64,000 nt of DNA from Triangularia verruculosa. Its lineage: Eukaryota > Ascomycota > Sordariomycetes > Sordariales > Podosporaceae. The stretch lies in assembly GCA_033296885.1 (NCBI GenBank), contig MU863917.1, positions 62,001 to 126,000 on the forward strand, read 5' to 3'. The stretch's first letter is position 1. Each line of letters opens with the position of its first letter. The notes below the pieces were generated by a model that was not told the DNA's origin, did not search any database, and saw only the letters and a program-made list of their open reading frames with translations. Shown here in pieces: positions 9,591 through 22,005 of this stretch. The translations under genes were made by a program, and so were the position numbers.

Positions 9591-12500
9591 TCAAACAGGC
9601 CGTTGAGAACCAGCGGCGCGTCTGGAAGCCTCAGTCGCTTGGACAAACGGAGCCGCCACCTCGTTGCCGCAGGCGGATATGTGGATGTGATTATCACCAC
9701 GGGCAGCATACCCGAGGATCATGCGATGCGGGTGGAACGCGGTCGTCGCAATAGGGGTAAGCTTGAGTCCAGCTGTGAAACTTGTCGTCGGTTCCAGGCG
9801 AGACAGTTCATGACCGTCAAAGTCAAAGACCTTGACCAGGTGTGCGGATGTACCACTGGGTAAGAAGTTAGCAAAGACGTTCAGAAATACCCAGTCTTCA
9901 GAGGGTTCAACTTACACTGCAAACACGGGCAGATGTTCATGTGTGCTTGCCGTCCTGAGTACATCCTTTGTGGCCTGGAACGTCTTCAACGGGTTCTCCA
10001 TGCGAATATCCCACAGCCGAACCTTGCCATTCCTGCTTGCTGATAGCAACTCACGCTGTCCACCACGCTGCATATGCACAGATCGTACCCACTGCCTGCT
10101 GTCATCTTTCCACTTGCGCACCATGCTCTCCTGCGGCCTGTTCCTCGTGTCAAAGACACGGATAGCACCATCCCCAAACCCGGCAACGAAGATATTACCC
10201 GTCATCTGATCAGAGGCCAAAGATGTAACACAAGATCCAGAGCGAGCTGGGATCTCGTGTGCGCACATCTCATGACCGGCATTCCAGATACGAATGACGC
10301 GCTCGTCTCCCGCCACCAGGACTTGGCCATTCACCTGCTGCCAGTCAAAGACCATGCCCGAATTGACATTTGATGGCACCATGTGTGTCAAGGCACGCCA
10401 TGAAGAGGCAAGCTCGACACCTTCATCGCTATCGTAGTTGCGGTAGATACGAATGACACCATCGGAAGAACCGCTCATCAGGAGAGCTTGGTCATCTTCG
10501 TTGATAAATTTCATGTCCGAAATCTTGGAGCCTTCGGGATTGCCGTTGGAAAACCGACTCTTGCGGGTATTGGTCTTCCAATCCCAGACCGTCACTGTAT
10601 TCCCATCATCCGCCACGGCGACATGGTCCTCGAACTGATGGAATGTCATCTTTGCTGGCTGCGCGCCATTGTTGATGACCCCAATCTGACTATTCCACTT
10701 ATGGGTTCTCGCCTGTGTTTTTTGAGGCTGTGTCTCTCTAAGAACAGCCTCGTTGCGAGACCGGCGCCAAAGACGTTCGTTGTATTCGTGACTACCGGGC
10801 TCTTCGGCTTCGGCCAGCTTCATCTGGGGTTCCCGGAAGTATTCTGTTGACCAGTCCAAGAATGTGCTGTCCAAGGGAAGCCCTGGAACCTCGGTCAAGC
10901 TGCGTTCCCGATAGCCTGCACACAAAGGTTCGTTTGCAATGTGATAATTGGCCGGCGAAGTTAATTGGTCGTTTTGCTCGGGAGGGGCGTTCTCGAGACT
11001 GGGTCCTTTGCGACTGCGGTGAGACAGCGTTCTGGAAAGCCCCGGATTTGTGGCTTTCGGTAGTCCTGGTGTTAGAGGGGGTGTTGTGATACCCGCTGGC
11101 GAGTTCTCTTTGAGCAATGGCCCGAACAAGTAGCTTGCCGTTCTTTTCAGAAGCCCAGGGGACGGCATGGGTTGTGCAACAGCAGTGTGTGTGCCAAGCA
11201 CGCTGCCTCTCTGGCTCATATCACCCCTCGACACTTTTCTAGCGCGTCTGAGGATTTCGTCCATGAGAGCCTGCGCCTGCGGGCCCACAGGGGACTGCAA
11301 CAGGGCATGATGGACGTAGTCCAGAATGATGGTCGCATCCCTTTGGACCTCGGGGTGCGGGTCGACACTCAGGATGTCGATGTGCTTCCAGCAGGCTGCA
11401 AAGATCGAGTCGTGGCTGACACCAAAAGCAATGGGCTTGATATTGCCGTCTACCTCGCGATTTTCTCTTCTCGCATAGTGCAAGCCCATCTTGTGGTCCA
11501 ATCCATCCTCGGCCGGTGGGTAAAGCATGTACTCCTTTTCTTCCAACAGCTGCTCGTAAGCAGCAACTAGAAATTTGTTCTCGTACCGCAGCACAAATTT
11601 GGAGAAGAAAACAAGCAGCTCTTTGCGGACAATCGGACTGCCGTCGGTGGCTAGTTCCAGCATGGTCCAGGCGATGCCTTCCTCGATGCTCGCCACCTCG
11701 TCTGTTAGGTCGGGGATGCCAAGGAACGTGGTCAGGGCATGGGCCATGGCAGCGCGAACCTCGGGGAAGATATCCTTGATCAGGAATGCGAGCTTAATAG
11801 GGGCGTTCTCACGAATGCCTCGCCATTTGGCTTCGGGAAGCTCACTCCACAGCTGGCTAATGCATAGAGCCGACCACTGCCGTAACAAGGGGTCCTCAGA
11901 ATGAATGACATGATGCAAGCAATATTTCATGATGTCGGTTGAGTTGCACACAACCTGACCCGGCTTGAAGCCCTTGCAAAGCATGGCCAAGATAAAGGCG
12001 CACATGGCCTTGTGCGAGGTCTGGACAATGGTTCCATTGACCAGAATCGTCTCCTGGGGCTTCAGAATGTCGGCAAAGTAGTTGTACCCATTGTCCTTGA
12101 TCAAGTCTTGCTGACACGAAATGTCAACAGCCAGGATGCGAGCCCAGATAAATACCAAAACCGGTTTGAGATCTTGTGCGACAGATTGGAGTAGTTTCAA
12201 GACATAAGGGAAGATACCGATACTGAGCGCGAGCTGCACAGCCCATGGTCCGAGGTCCAAAAACCTAGTAAGCAGGATCAAGGCTCTGAGTCGATGTTGC
12301 TGGCTTAGTAAAACCTGGAGGACAACAGGGAGTTGTTCAGGAGGCTTTTGGGACTGTGCGTCACCTCGGCAGAGGTAGATCTCAAAGGCGGTGAGCTGCT
12401 CTGTGAAGAAGGTCGAATTGACATACTCGTATGGAGTACCGTCAATCTCCTTTCGTTCCAACATGGGAAGCTGAGCCAACGCCATGTCAACGGCAAGATC

Positions 12501-14503
12501 CCAACTGTCCCAGAGGGGGTGTCGACGGGTATCCGGCAATTCGGGATATGATTGTGGATGGCAGCCGTACACAGGCATGATACGTTGCGCCAGGAGAAAC
12601 GCTCGAAAAAGCGCCGCAACTGAAGGGAGGTAGGTTAGCACATGATCAGGGCGGCAATATCACGACATATGCTTACCAACTAGGTCTTGTCTAAAGAACA
12701 TGCGGAAGAGCTCACGGGGAAGGGTCGTCCAGGCAATCGTATCAGTGATGGCTGTGAATATCCAGTGAAGTTCACCAAGAGGGGTCCTCCGCTCTTGAAG
12801 TCGGCCCGATAACTTGCGTGCCCTCTCTGGAGTCAGATTGGTCTTCAATGGGTTTTGTAGCACGAAGAACCAGAGAGCCATCTCAACTGGAGTGGTGAGA
12901 CAGCAAGTGAACAGATCGGCCGGAAGCTGCGGGTTAGTCGGGAGGTTTTCCTTCGTTCCGCATGCAGCCAGGTGTATATATGGTCGGTAATTTTGCCTCT
13001 CATAGTTTGGATCCTTCTTCATCTGCTCCCCTTCCTCTTCTTCATGCTTGTCAACGAATTTGTGGTAGCTGGTGATGATGTTGCCTGCCTCGGAACAATC
13101 CCAGACGAAGACGGTGGGGGCTAGTAGCCAGTGTTGAAGATCATACAAGGAGACTGGAATGTACTGTGTGTAGTTCTTGTTGAAAACCCAGATCTCGCCC
13201 GAGGTTGTTGGCTTCGGAACTCCATGGCCATTGTAGTGGAAAAGGATTCGTTCGTCCTTGGCATTTCGTCGGAGGGAAATGCAAAACTTCTTGGTCTCTT
13301 CAATCGACGGATCTAGGTATTGCTTATAACGGGTCCGGAACGCGATCGACTCATATTGGGCTTGAAGGGCCTTTCCAATGTTCTCCAAGGCCTTTTGTGT
13401 TGGAGGAGTAGTTGGGTCTTGCCAAGCTTCCAGTTTGGCACCAGGGACAGTCCGCAGCTGATCAGGAGGCTCAACTCCTATGTTGAGACATACTGCGATG
13501 GCCGCGGACACCGTCTTGAGACGATCACGCATGCGCCAGTCCTGTATCTCAAATGCGGGTGTTTTGGGCTTGCCAGTTGTCTCATGTCGTTTATCTGTAA
13601 AATACATGTACCAGTTCTGGACCTAGTTAGTCAGAAGCTCCACAAGTTGGCCATATATGATTTTTGTATGCCAAGTTTTGAAGATGAAGCATGAATAGGA
13701 GATAAAGACCAGTGCACGACATGGTCCACCATGAAGTTGCGGTCTTGAGCATGACGCGAGTAAGGAGAGCAAATCACATGAGTTGCTGTGCTCAGAGAGT
13801 GCACTAGCCGCCCACCGTCGAGCAGCTAACGGCATGTGATGGAACGGACATGAAGCCGATTGCTTGAGGAGGGAAGACAACTTACATTAGCCAGCTGAGA
13901 TATTATAGCCTCCGATTGGTAATGATCCTCAAAACCGTGCCTCGCTCCCCAATCATGGACGTCCTCTTCAACAATAGTCTCCGCATCGTCCAGTCGAACA
14001 CCACGCTCGCTTTTGGATCGCAATAATGGGGGTTTGATTGGTCTGGTAACAACACCGCTGCTGCCATCATCTTCTTCTTCGTCGCTGTGCTGGCCGTTGA
14101 CAAAACTGATCGAGGGGGCGGCTTGCTTGTTTCCTGGAGCACTTGAGGGCCGTCGAGCATCTGAAGATGGTGATATAGATCGACCTCGACCGTTTGTGGT
14201 CGGGTTAGCGGATCCTAGAGCCGAATTGCTGGGTGACGAATGGCCAAAGGCATTTCCTCCGTTGCGTGAGGAGGAATACCCAGCGGCCTGCGCTCGTGGC
14301 GGCTGCGCCTGTGCCACCAAAAGAGCATTCTGCCGGGAAAATGAATTCGGGGCTGTACTCGAGCCTGGGCCGGCGCCGGCTTGCTGTCGGACAGGCGCGG
14401 GCCCATTGAAAGCCGCAGTGTCGGCAGCCCTTGGGATGTGAGCTGCGTGCTGCCGATGACCCTCCGCAGGCTGGGGAGGATTCGGAAGTGAAAGGGCCGT
14501 CAT
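9591..14503 (-). CDS. kog1: Kog1/raptor, scaffold subunit of TORC1
   Basis: Raptor-family protein that presents substrates to TOR kinase in TORC1, at the vacuole or lysosome membrane in known fungi. Exons in transcript order are 13886-14503, 12677-13616, 9916-12619 and 9591-9855; they sum to 1508 residues with all junctions in frame. The first 200 residues are low-complexity and Ala/Ser/Pro-rich. The raptor N-terminal conserved, caspase-like domain follows (about 215-370), with FHYNGHGVPKPT and FVWDCSEAGNI. HEAT-like repeats cover about 480-820, a variable Ser-rich linker about 860-1100, and a WD40 propeller about 1160-1500. Introns are 269, 57 and 60 bp. The acceptor of intron 1 is uncertain by two codons. 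Confidence 0.96.
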
Positions 14504-17407
14504 GGTCGATATTTTTACCGGCGACGGACCACCATCGTTCTCGCAGATATCGGTCGATAAAGTCGGAAAAGACGGAGCTCAAAGAAGTAGGTGGGTGAAC
14601 CAGAGAGCTGGGGCTGTTTACGTGGTTGTTGCGAGTTGGATGGAATCGGCCAGTAATGGGGCTGCAACGGCGACGTCAACACGGATCATGAACCTGCGCT
14701 TATGCCCACACCCTCTGGCACTGTATGCGACTGCGACAGGCCTCGAATGGTCAGTTCACTTGCGCCAGGCCCCCGTTTCGAGCTTTCCAAACTCACAAAC
14801 ACAATCCGCTGTTCTGCTGCTTGGTTTGGTGTCTTTAGACACAGCAGCAAGGCCGTTGGTTATATATTGGTTTGAGGTCAACAGCGACAATGCAAAAGGC
14901 AGACAGCATCAGTGGATAGCCGCGTATGGCCTCTTGGCCCAGAGAGCTGCACCCAGAACCTCACCGCCCAAAGTGGAGCCGGAAATCACTAGCAGGCGCA
15001 CAGGCCACCATGGCCAACATCGATGACATCCCAACCATTAACTACAGACCTCTGCAATTCACACGTGACGCTGCCTCCGGAATGTTGGCCCGGGAGGATA
15101 TATCATCAGCTACCGGACATGGCTTGACTTTCGTTCGTGCACCTCATACCGAGGTCTCATAATGGGACTGCTCCAGATGTAGATAGGTATGTGCTGCGCA
15201 TGGGATGCTGCCCTGTGCATGGTTGTTATTGAGGCTTCATGTGATACCTCGTCCTCGATGAGCCTCTGACTGCTTGTATCAACCTGAGCATTTGTTCTCA
15301 AATCTCTCTATCTTAGGCTGCTTTTCTTCTGCTTCTGTCTTCACAATCTTTTTGTTTACCCCTCTTTACATTGCCCTCCCAGTCTATCTAGAGATGGCCA
15401 GAGCGCTCGCCGAGACCGGATCGACTGACGTCCTCGACGAAATAACTGGATACTGCAAGGTGAAATCATACATACATTCTAGTAGGATAGCAAAGCCTAG
15501 CGACTGTCTCCAAAGGCATACGGCCATTCTCCAAAGGCTATGTACTATCCTATCTTTCAGGACACTGCCGGGTTCCACTGTTGAATGTGCCAATAATCTC
15601 TGTACAAAGCGTCCAAGCGTACATACGATATCCTATAACCTAAAAGTTACCTCTGACCATGTTTTTAAGCTCATCTGCCACCGACCTGGCATGGCATAAT
15701 CCTCCTCACTTCATCACATTCATCTGGCTTACTCATGGTGCGCATGTGGTTCCGTGCCCCCCCATGTGCACCAAGAGCAGAAAGCTTGGAGAAACATGAA
15801 ACAATCTCCTAACCTGGAAGCTGGGGTCTGAAATAGGACGAATGCAACCCTAGGGCGCATGGACACGGAGCAACAAGACTGTACAGGAAGTCTGGCGAGA
15901 CTCGTGTTCATCAAGGGCACAGCTTCCAGTACACAAGAAACATCGGTTGGAGATGGGCCTCGGGTATACCTTGTATACTGCGTCAATATCTTCCAAAGGC
16001 TGCCTCCCAACTCGCTGGTCTTGGACAGGAGGCTTTGTAAGGTATGCAATGTTGGGTGACATGCGTGCTAGGTACCTATATCATGTATGAAGAGTTTGAG
16101 GCTAGTTGCCATGTATGATGATTTGCAGCAACCGCGGGACTTCTGCATGCGCTGACCACAAGAGCTGACTTTGGTGTCATCTTTCCTTTGGGCTCGTTTG
16201 TCCGCCATCTGTTGGTTACACGGCAGAGCAGAGCCATGAGGGACAAAAAGGAAAGGACCCGGCACCCCGCGATCTTCAGTTCCCGTCCATGTCAACGATA
16301 CATGTTTATCCAGAGTTTCTGGCTTCAGCTGGCCTCGGAACACAAAGTGGCGTGGTGAAAGAGACTCTCAAACACAAGATCGACGGCTGTTTCGCCGAAA
16401 AATGTCCTTCATGATGCTGGATGTCCGTCACTGGGCTAGGAGGGGATAGCTTCTCTAGCAAATATTAATAGAATTTGCTGACAGCGCCTCTTGTCTGCTT
16501 TGCTGTGCCAGTTGGTGCTGATCGAGTGTGTACCCGGACCACAAAATTGCATCCCAACAGTGTCGTCTTTCTGGAAAAGGCCAGCTTGGAAAGAGGTGAG
16601 CCCCTGAGGACTGGTTCGGGGGGTCCCAAGGGGGTGACGGGGATTGAGAAACGGCCCCGGATTGGCTGGTCTGGAGCGAGGCGGGAGTGCTTGCGTAGTT
16701 CTATCCACTCAGAGGCCATCTTTTGTGCTCCAGTTCTCCGCCGAGCGTCCGCTAGGCGATGCCCTGCGCCGGGCGCTGATGAATTCCCACCCACTAGATA
16801 GGTGCTCCAGTGGCTGGGTAGTCAACACACTGGGCACTGGACCTGCAGTTCTTCCTCGCCAGGCTTGACCCGGTCGCATTAAACTTTGTCTCCTCCACCT
16901 CTGTCAACCACAGAATCCGAATCCACGGCGACGGGGAGCATCCTTTGCATACCAGGCGACAGCACGTCTTTTCTGCTTGTTTTCTGCTACGCTGTAATTT
17001 ATATTCCATCCGCCTGTTCAAGCGTGCACCTCCGGGGCGCTGTTATTCGTCCTGCTGCTGGGGGCGCTTTGCCGGGCTGACCAGGGACCCCCTCAATAAA
17101 AAAAAGACAGGAGGTTGAACTGTCCCAAAACCGAACCGCTGCGCCCGCTCCACCACGGCGAGCGGACCGATGCTTTCCCAGCCTTCTCGAGACACGACCG
17201 CCGACGACATTCCCGACTTTCGCAGCTCTCGTAGCCCACGTTGCCCACGCAGCTAGCTCCGCAGTCGTCCGTGTCCACCAGCTCCGTTCGCCCACCCGCC
17301 TGCAGGCTCCCGTCCGGTCCCTTCAATTTGCCCGGTCAATTGACGACGTGCGCATACGCCTATCACCGGCGACACGGTAGTCGGGCCAGCGGTTCTACGG
17401 TGCCATT
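14504..17407. other. Long intergenic region between divergent kog1 and tea1-like genes
   Basis: About 2.9 kb. It must hold both promoters. A short ORF at 15010-15162 (50 residues) and a longer one around 15.27-15.70 kb have no recognisable domain; the latter runs across the 21-nt repeat listed separately. The last 500 bp are GC-rich, with CCACC/CGCC runs upstream of the Tea1 start. Confidence 0.5.
15495..15561 (+). repeat. Degenerate 21-nt tandem repeat, about 3 units
   Basis: Units start at 15495, 15516 and 15537. TCTCCAAAGGC recurs exactly 21 nt apart, and the third unit contains ACTATCCTATCTTTCAGG. Read from 15496, the units give heptads KPSDCLQ (with the preceding Lys), RHTAILQ and RLCTILS, in the same register as the repeats at 53.55 and 60.5 kb. 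Individual units match the 53.55-kb copies at only about 13-14 of 21 positions, so common origin is an inference. Confidence 0.5.
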
Positions 17408-20400
17408 ATGGCGTTCCTCTTCAAATCCAAGAAGAGTCACGACAGGTCACTTGCCAGTCGGGATGGATCGCAAGGCTCAGGGTCGGGCATGGGTGGCGCG
17501 GCGGCGCGCGTCAGAGATGAGAAGGGTTCGCGATCAACACCCACTGGTAGTCTGACCTCCCTCGATGTCGACGGCAGCGTTGGCAGTCCCGATCAGGCCT
17601 ACGCTCGCCAGCGAGGCCAGAGTCTGGACCAGCAGCAACCAACGCCTCCTCAACTACAGCAACCGCCTTCGAGTGACTTACCGGTAAGCTACCACCTCCT
17701 GAGGGACGTCGCGATAACATCTCCATGGTATCTAACACTTTCGCATCGCAGTTGCGCAACGGTCCACCTCCGACGCAAACGGCCCCGAACCACAATGCCT
17801 CACTATACCCCTGGTCCCAACGCCGATTAACATACACGTCCTCACACCCCAGTCCATTCCCGAGATATGGCGCCGCCGTCAATGCTGTCTCCTCGAAAGA
17901 GGGCGACATATATGTAATGGGTGGCTTGATCAACAGCTCGACAGTGAAAGGCGACTTGTGGCTGATCGAGGCTGGCGGAAACATGTCCTGCTATCCGCTT
18001 GCTACGACGGCCGAGGGTCCAGGACCAAGAGTTGGGCATGCTAGCTTGCTCGTAGGGAATGCGTTCATTGTCTTTGGTGGAGACACCAAAATTGAAGAAA
18101 CGGACGTTCTCGATGAGACTTTGTATCTTCTCAATACATGTGAGACTTTGCATTTTCATCATGTTGCTCCCAATGTGCTGACACTTTCACAGCTACAAGG
18201 CAGTGGTCAAGGGCTTTGCCGGCTGGACCACGACCCAGTGGGCGTTATGGACACTCACTGAATATCCTGGGCTCGAAGATCTATATCTTCGGCGGTCAAG
18301 TAGAGGGGTATTTCATGAATGATCTTGCCGCCTTTGACTTGAATCAGTTGCAGATGCCCAACAACCGTTGGGAGATGCTTATATCGTCAACTGAAAGTGG
18401 TGGACCGCCTGGGAAAATGCCCCCGGCGAGAACGAACCACTCTGTGATAACATTCAATGATAAGCTTTACCTGTAAGTTGTCATCTTCCGGGACTATAAT
18501 ATTCTTTGTGCTAAAACTGGCCAGGTTTGGTGGTACCAATGGATATCAGTGGTTCAACGACGTGTGGGCATATGATCCGGCAGTAAACGCCTGGTCCGAA
18601 TTGGACTGTATAGGGTATATCCCATCACCCAGAGAAGGGCATGCCGCTGCCATTGTCGAGGATGTCATGTATATCTTTGGCGGTAGGACGGAGGAGGGCG
18701 CCGACCTTGGCGATCTCGCCGCGTTCAGGATCACGTCTCGCCGCTGGTACACATTCCAGAATATGGGGCCATCTCCCTCGCCGCGCTCGGGGCACAGCAT
18801 GACGGCCGTCGGCAAATCCATTATCGTGGTTGGAGGAGAGCCAAGCTCTGCGCAAACAGCAGTGAACGATCTAGCGCTGGTATACTGTCTGGACACAACC
18901 AAAATTCGGTATCCCAACGACTCGGGCACCAACCAGACCTCGCCCAGGAGCCAACAACGACGACCCAGCGATGCTACCCCGCAGAACGCTCTGAGGAACG
19001 TGTCTCCACGCGACGGTTCGAATGGCCCGCCCGACAATCGGCGCCAGCAAGGAGGTCCCGGTCCGAACGGTTATAGGTCACCTAATGGCCCGGCTGAAGT
19101 GAGCCCAACAGGTGGACCCCCGGCTGGTCCTTCAAAACCTCGATCCGCGGGCCCAGGCGGCCCTGGAGGTCCTTCTGGGGTCCCCCCATCTGGGCCACCT
19201 CCCCAAGTTCAACCGCCAAAACCTGGTCCTCCTGCCGCGGCGCCCCGGGCAGCCGGGAATGCCTCATTGGAGCGAGGTGACCAACCCCAAGGCTCACCTG
19301 TCACATCAGCACCCCCACCGCAGGTTGCGGCACTGAAGGAAAGTGAAGCACTGGGTGCCAGTGGCAGGCGTACCCCAACAAGTCAGAATTCCAACCCACC
19401 ACGATCGTCTTCGAGACAAGCTGATGTTCAAGGGACCGATGCTGCAAGAACTAAGCCAACGAGGCAGGGCCGTGGCCAGGGATCGGTGGACAGTACAACC
19501 GAGCCAGTCCTAAAGCCGGCGCCCGTTCGGCCAGCATCTCCGCCGCCACCTACGCGACAGCCCAGCAATCCCATTTCACGAAGGTCCTCTGCCAGGAACT
19601 CCCAAACGGTTACGCTCTTGAAAGAACTGGATGCTGCCAGGAACCGCAATGCCTGGTATGCATCCGAGTTGGAACTAGCGCGCAAGGCTGGCTATTCACC
19701 AAATGCGTCTCTGAGTCCAATTCTGGACAGCCGTGCTGCAGAAACTTTTGATGACGAAGATAAGCCATTGATCGAGGCTCTTCTTGCTATGCGGCAAGAG
19801 CTCGCGAACGTACAGGCCTCCGTTGATAAGCAAGCTGTGTTAGCTGCCAGGCAGATTGCTGAAGCAGAAAAGCAGCGGGATGCGGCAATTCAGGAAGCGG
19901 TATATGCCAAAGCCAAGCTGGCCGCCAGGGGCGGAAGCGCGAGGAGCACACCACAGCTCGATGACAAGGAGGCGGGGGATCGCGCCAATGAGATGAGCAA
20001 GAAGCTTGCCCATGCTCTTAGTGTGCAAAAAGAGCTTCAGGATCAGCTAGAGCGCACCAGGGCTGATTTCGACGCAGAGAAGAAGGCACGGAAACTGGCT
20101 GATGATACAGCAAATGCGGCGCAAAAAAGAATGGCAGATCTCGAGAGCTACAAACAGCAAAATGCATCCGAAGTCGAGCGTCTCAAGGCTGAGTTGCACA
20201 TGGCTCAGCGGGAGGCTCGGGAGCAATCTGTTGCTGCTGCGGAAGCGGTGGCGGCGACACAGATGTTGCGTGTCGAGAAGGAAGAGTACGAACAAAAGTA
20301 TAACGATGTTGCTGGAAGCAACAAGGAACATGCCGACACCTTTGAGACTTTCCGCGGGGCACTCGCAGCTTCCGAGGAGACTAAGGCTCTCCTTGAACGG

Positions 20401-22005
20401 AAATTGGAAGAAGAACGAGTGCTCAGGGAAAAGATCGAATCCAAACTCAACAAGCTGAAGGCCGAGCATGAAGCCCGCACGGCGGAGCTTGTTTCAGCGA
20501 CACAGCGCTTGCGGGATGCCGAGGAACTGGCCGAGAAGCATGCCAGCGAGGCCAAGCTGCAGCGCCAGGCTTTGCTGTCAGGGCTGGACAAGCTGTCTGC
20601 CAAGGACGCTTCCAAATCGGACAAGGCTGATCACGAACGCATCGTCGCTCTTCAGGGTCAGCTCACTGCTGCGAAAGCGCTGGTAAGGAAGTACCAGCAG
20701 GAAGCGGACAGCGCGGCAGATAAGCTACGGGGAGCGGAGGAGCGAATCGCAGGCTTGGAAGCCTACCAAGAGCAGGCAAGCCGAGAAGGCGTCTCTATCC
20801 GCCGGCAGCTTCAGGGAGCACTGAGGGAGACTCAAAGCCTCCAGGCCGCAAACTCGGAGCTTAAGCAACAGCTGGCGAAGCAACAGCTCGAAACCAATGC
20901 AGTCGTTGTTCAGCACACCACTCTGAAGGACATTCTAGTTGAGCGAGGTATCTCGCCATCCACTGCCACCCGAGCGCGTAACAGCCCGCGCAGCAGCCCC
21001 CGAGAAGCCTCACCCGTGGGCGCCCGTGTTCGCGAGCTAGAGCAGCAACTTACAACTGCTCAGAATGCCCTCGAGGAGACAAAGTCACAGGCGGCTGAGA
21101 AGCTCGTACAGCTTGAAAATGACTATCAGTCCGCCGTTCACTATGTCAAGGGGACCGAAAAGATGCTCAAACAACTCAAGGATCAGTTGGCGCGCTACAA
21201 GACCGAGAATGGCCGTCTGAAGGAGCAAGTCGTAGAACTGGAAGACAAGTTGGAGGCTGGTGAAGGCGTGGCGAAGAACGCTCCTTCGGATTGGGAATCT
21301 GAGAAGCAGAAGTTGTCGGCCGAAATTGAAAGGCTCCAAGGTGAGCTCAAGAGTACCGCGAGCCAGCTCGAGAAGCAAGTCCAGTCCATTCGCCAAGATC
21401 TCGAGGAAGTCCAGAAGGAACGAGATACTGCTGTCAAGACTAGCGAGGACACCAATCGACGCCTCGAGGCTCATAAGAAGGATCTGGAACAGCTTCAACA
21501 GGAGAATATCCTTCTCGAACGCCGAGCGCTGGATGCCGAACACAAAGTCGGCACCCTTCTTGATCAAGTCGAGCTCAGTGTCGACAACTACCGCCGGCGA
21601 AGCAGACAGGCTCCCAGCCTGAACTCTGAAACAATTGAATCCAATGCTGCCTCCGGCCCAGGCGGTGCCAATGGTGGCAGCAGCAGCGCTAGTCTGGGCC
21701 ATATCCGGCAGGACTCAGGAGGCTCCGAGAGTCTGTACGGCGGTGTGCCGGGCGGGCGTGGTATGGACAGCCTGAGTGGTGTTGGTGATAAGAGAGGCAG
21801 CAAAGCTTTGGACAACCTCGCCGACGAGCTCGAGAATATTCGCAGCCAGTGGGAAACGACTAACAAGAACTACCGACTGAGCAATACCTTTGACTTCGAC
21901 CCGACAAAGAACAAGCGTGACAGTATTGGACTGAGCGGGAGTCTGTCTGAGTGGAGGAAACGACTTGATGAAAGCCACCCCGATAGCCCTGGTGGGGCCA
22001 AATGA
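17408..22005 (+). CDS. tea1: Tea1-like kelch-repeat, coiled-coil cell-polarity protein
   Basis: Related to fission yeast Tea1 and budding yeast Kel1/2, cell-end markers delivered on microtubule plus ends that direct polarised growth. Exons are 17408-17683, 17752-18139, 18193-18472 and 18525-22005; they encode 1474 residues in frame. A short polar N-terminus (MAFLFKSKKSHDRS) precedes a kelch propeller at about 115-445, with repeated GxIYVMGG, AFIVFGG, KIYIFGGQ, LFGGTNGYQW and MYIFGGR blades. A Pro/Gly/Ser-rich disordered segment follows (about 450-670), then a very long coiled coil (about 675-1340), rich in Lys, Glu, Gln and Ala. Introns 2 and 3 fall inside kelch blades, and removing them restores the blade motifs. 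The tail ends in a conserved-looking SLSEWRKRLDE motif. Confidence 0.93.

Noticed and set aside
12660..13607. Separate gene for the caspase-like domain
   Set aside because: It joins in frame to the exons on both sides with good splice sites and forms the raptor N-terminal domain of Kog1.
14013..14582. ORFs on both strands overlapping the kog1 start
   Set aside because: Shadows of the Ala/Ser/Pro-rich first exon of Kog1.
15274..15699. 141-residue ORF with a hydrophobic N-terminus
   Set aside because: It lacks a good start and a domain, and much of it is the 21-nt repeat. Listed as a repeat instead.
20047..21702. Several antisense ORFs of 140-205 residues
   Set aside because: They mirror the coiled-coil exon of the Tea1-like gene and have no domain or start context.
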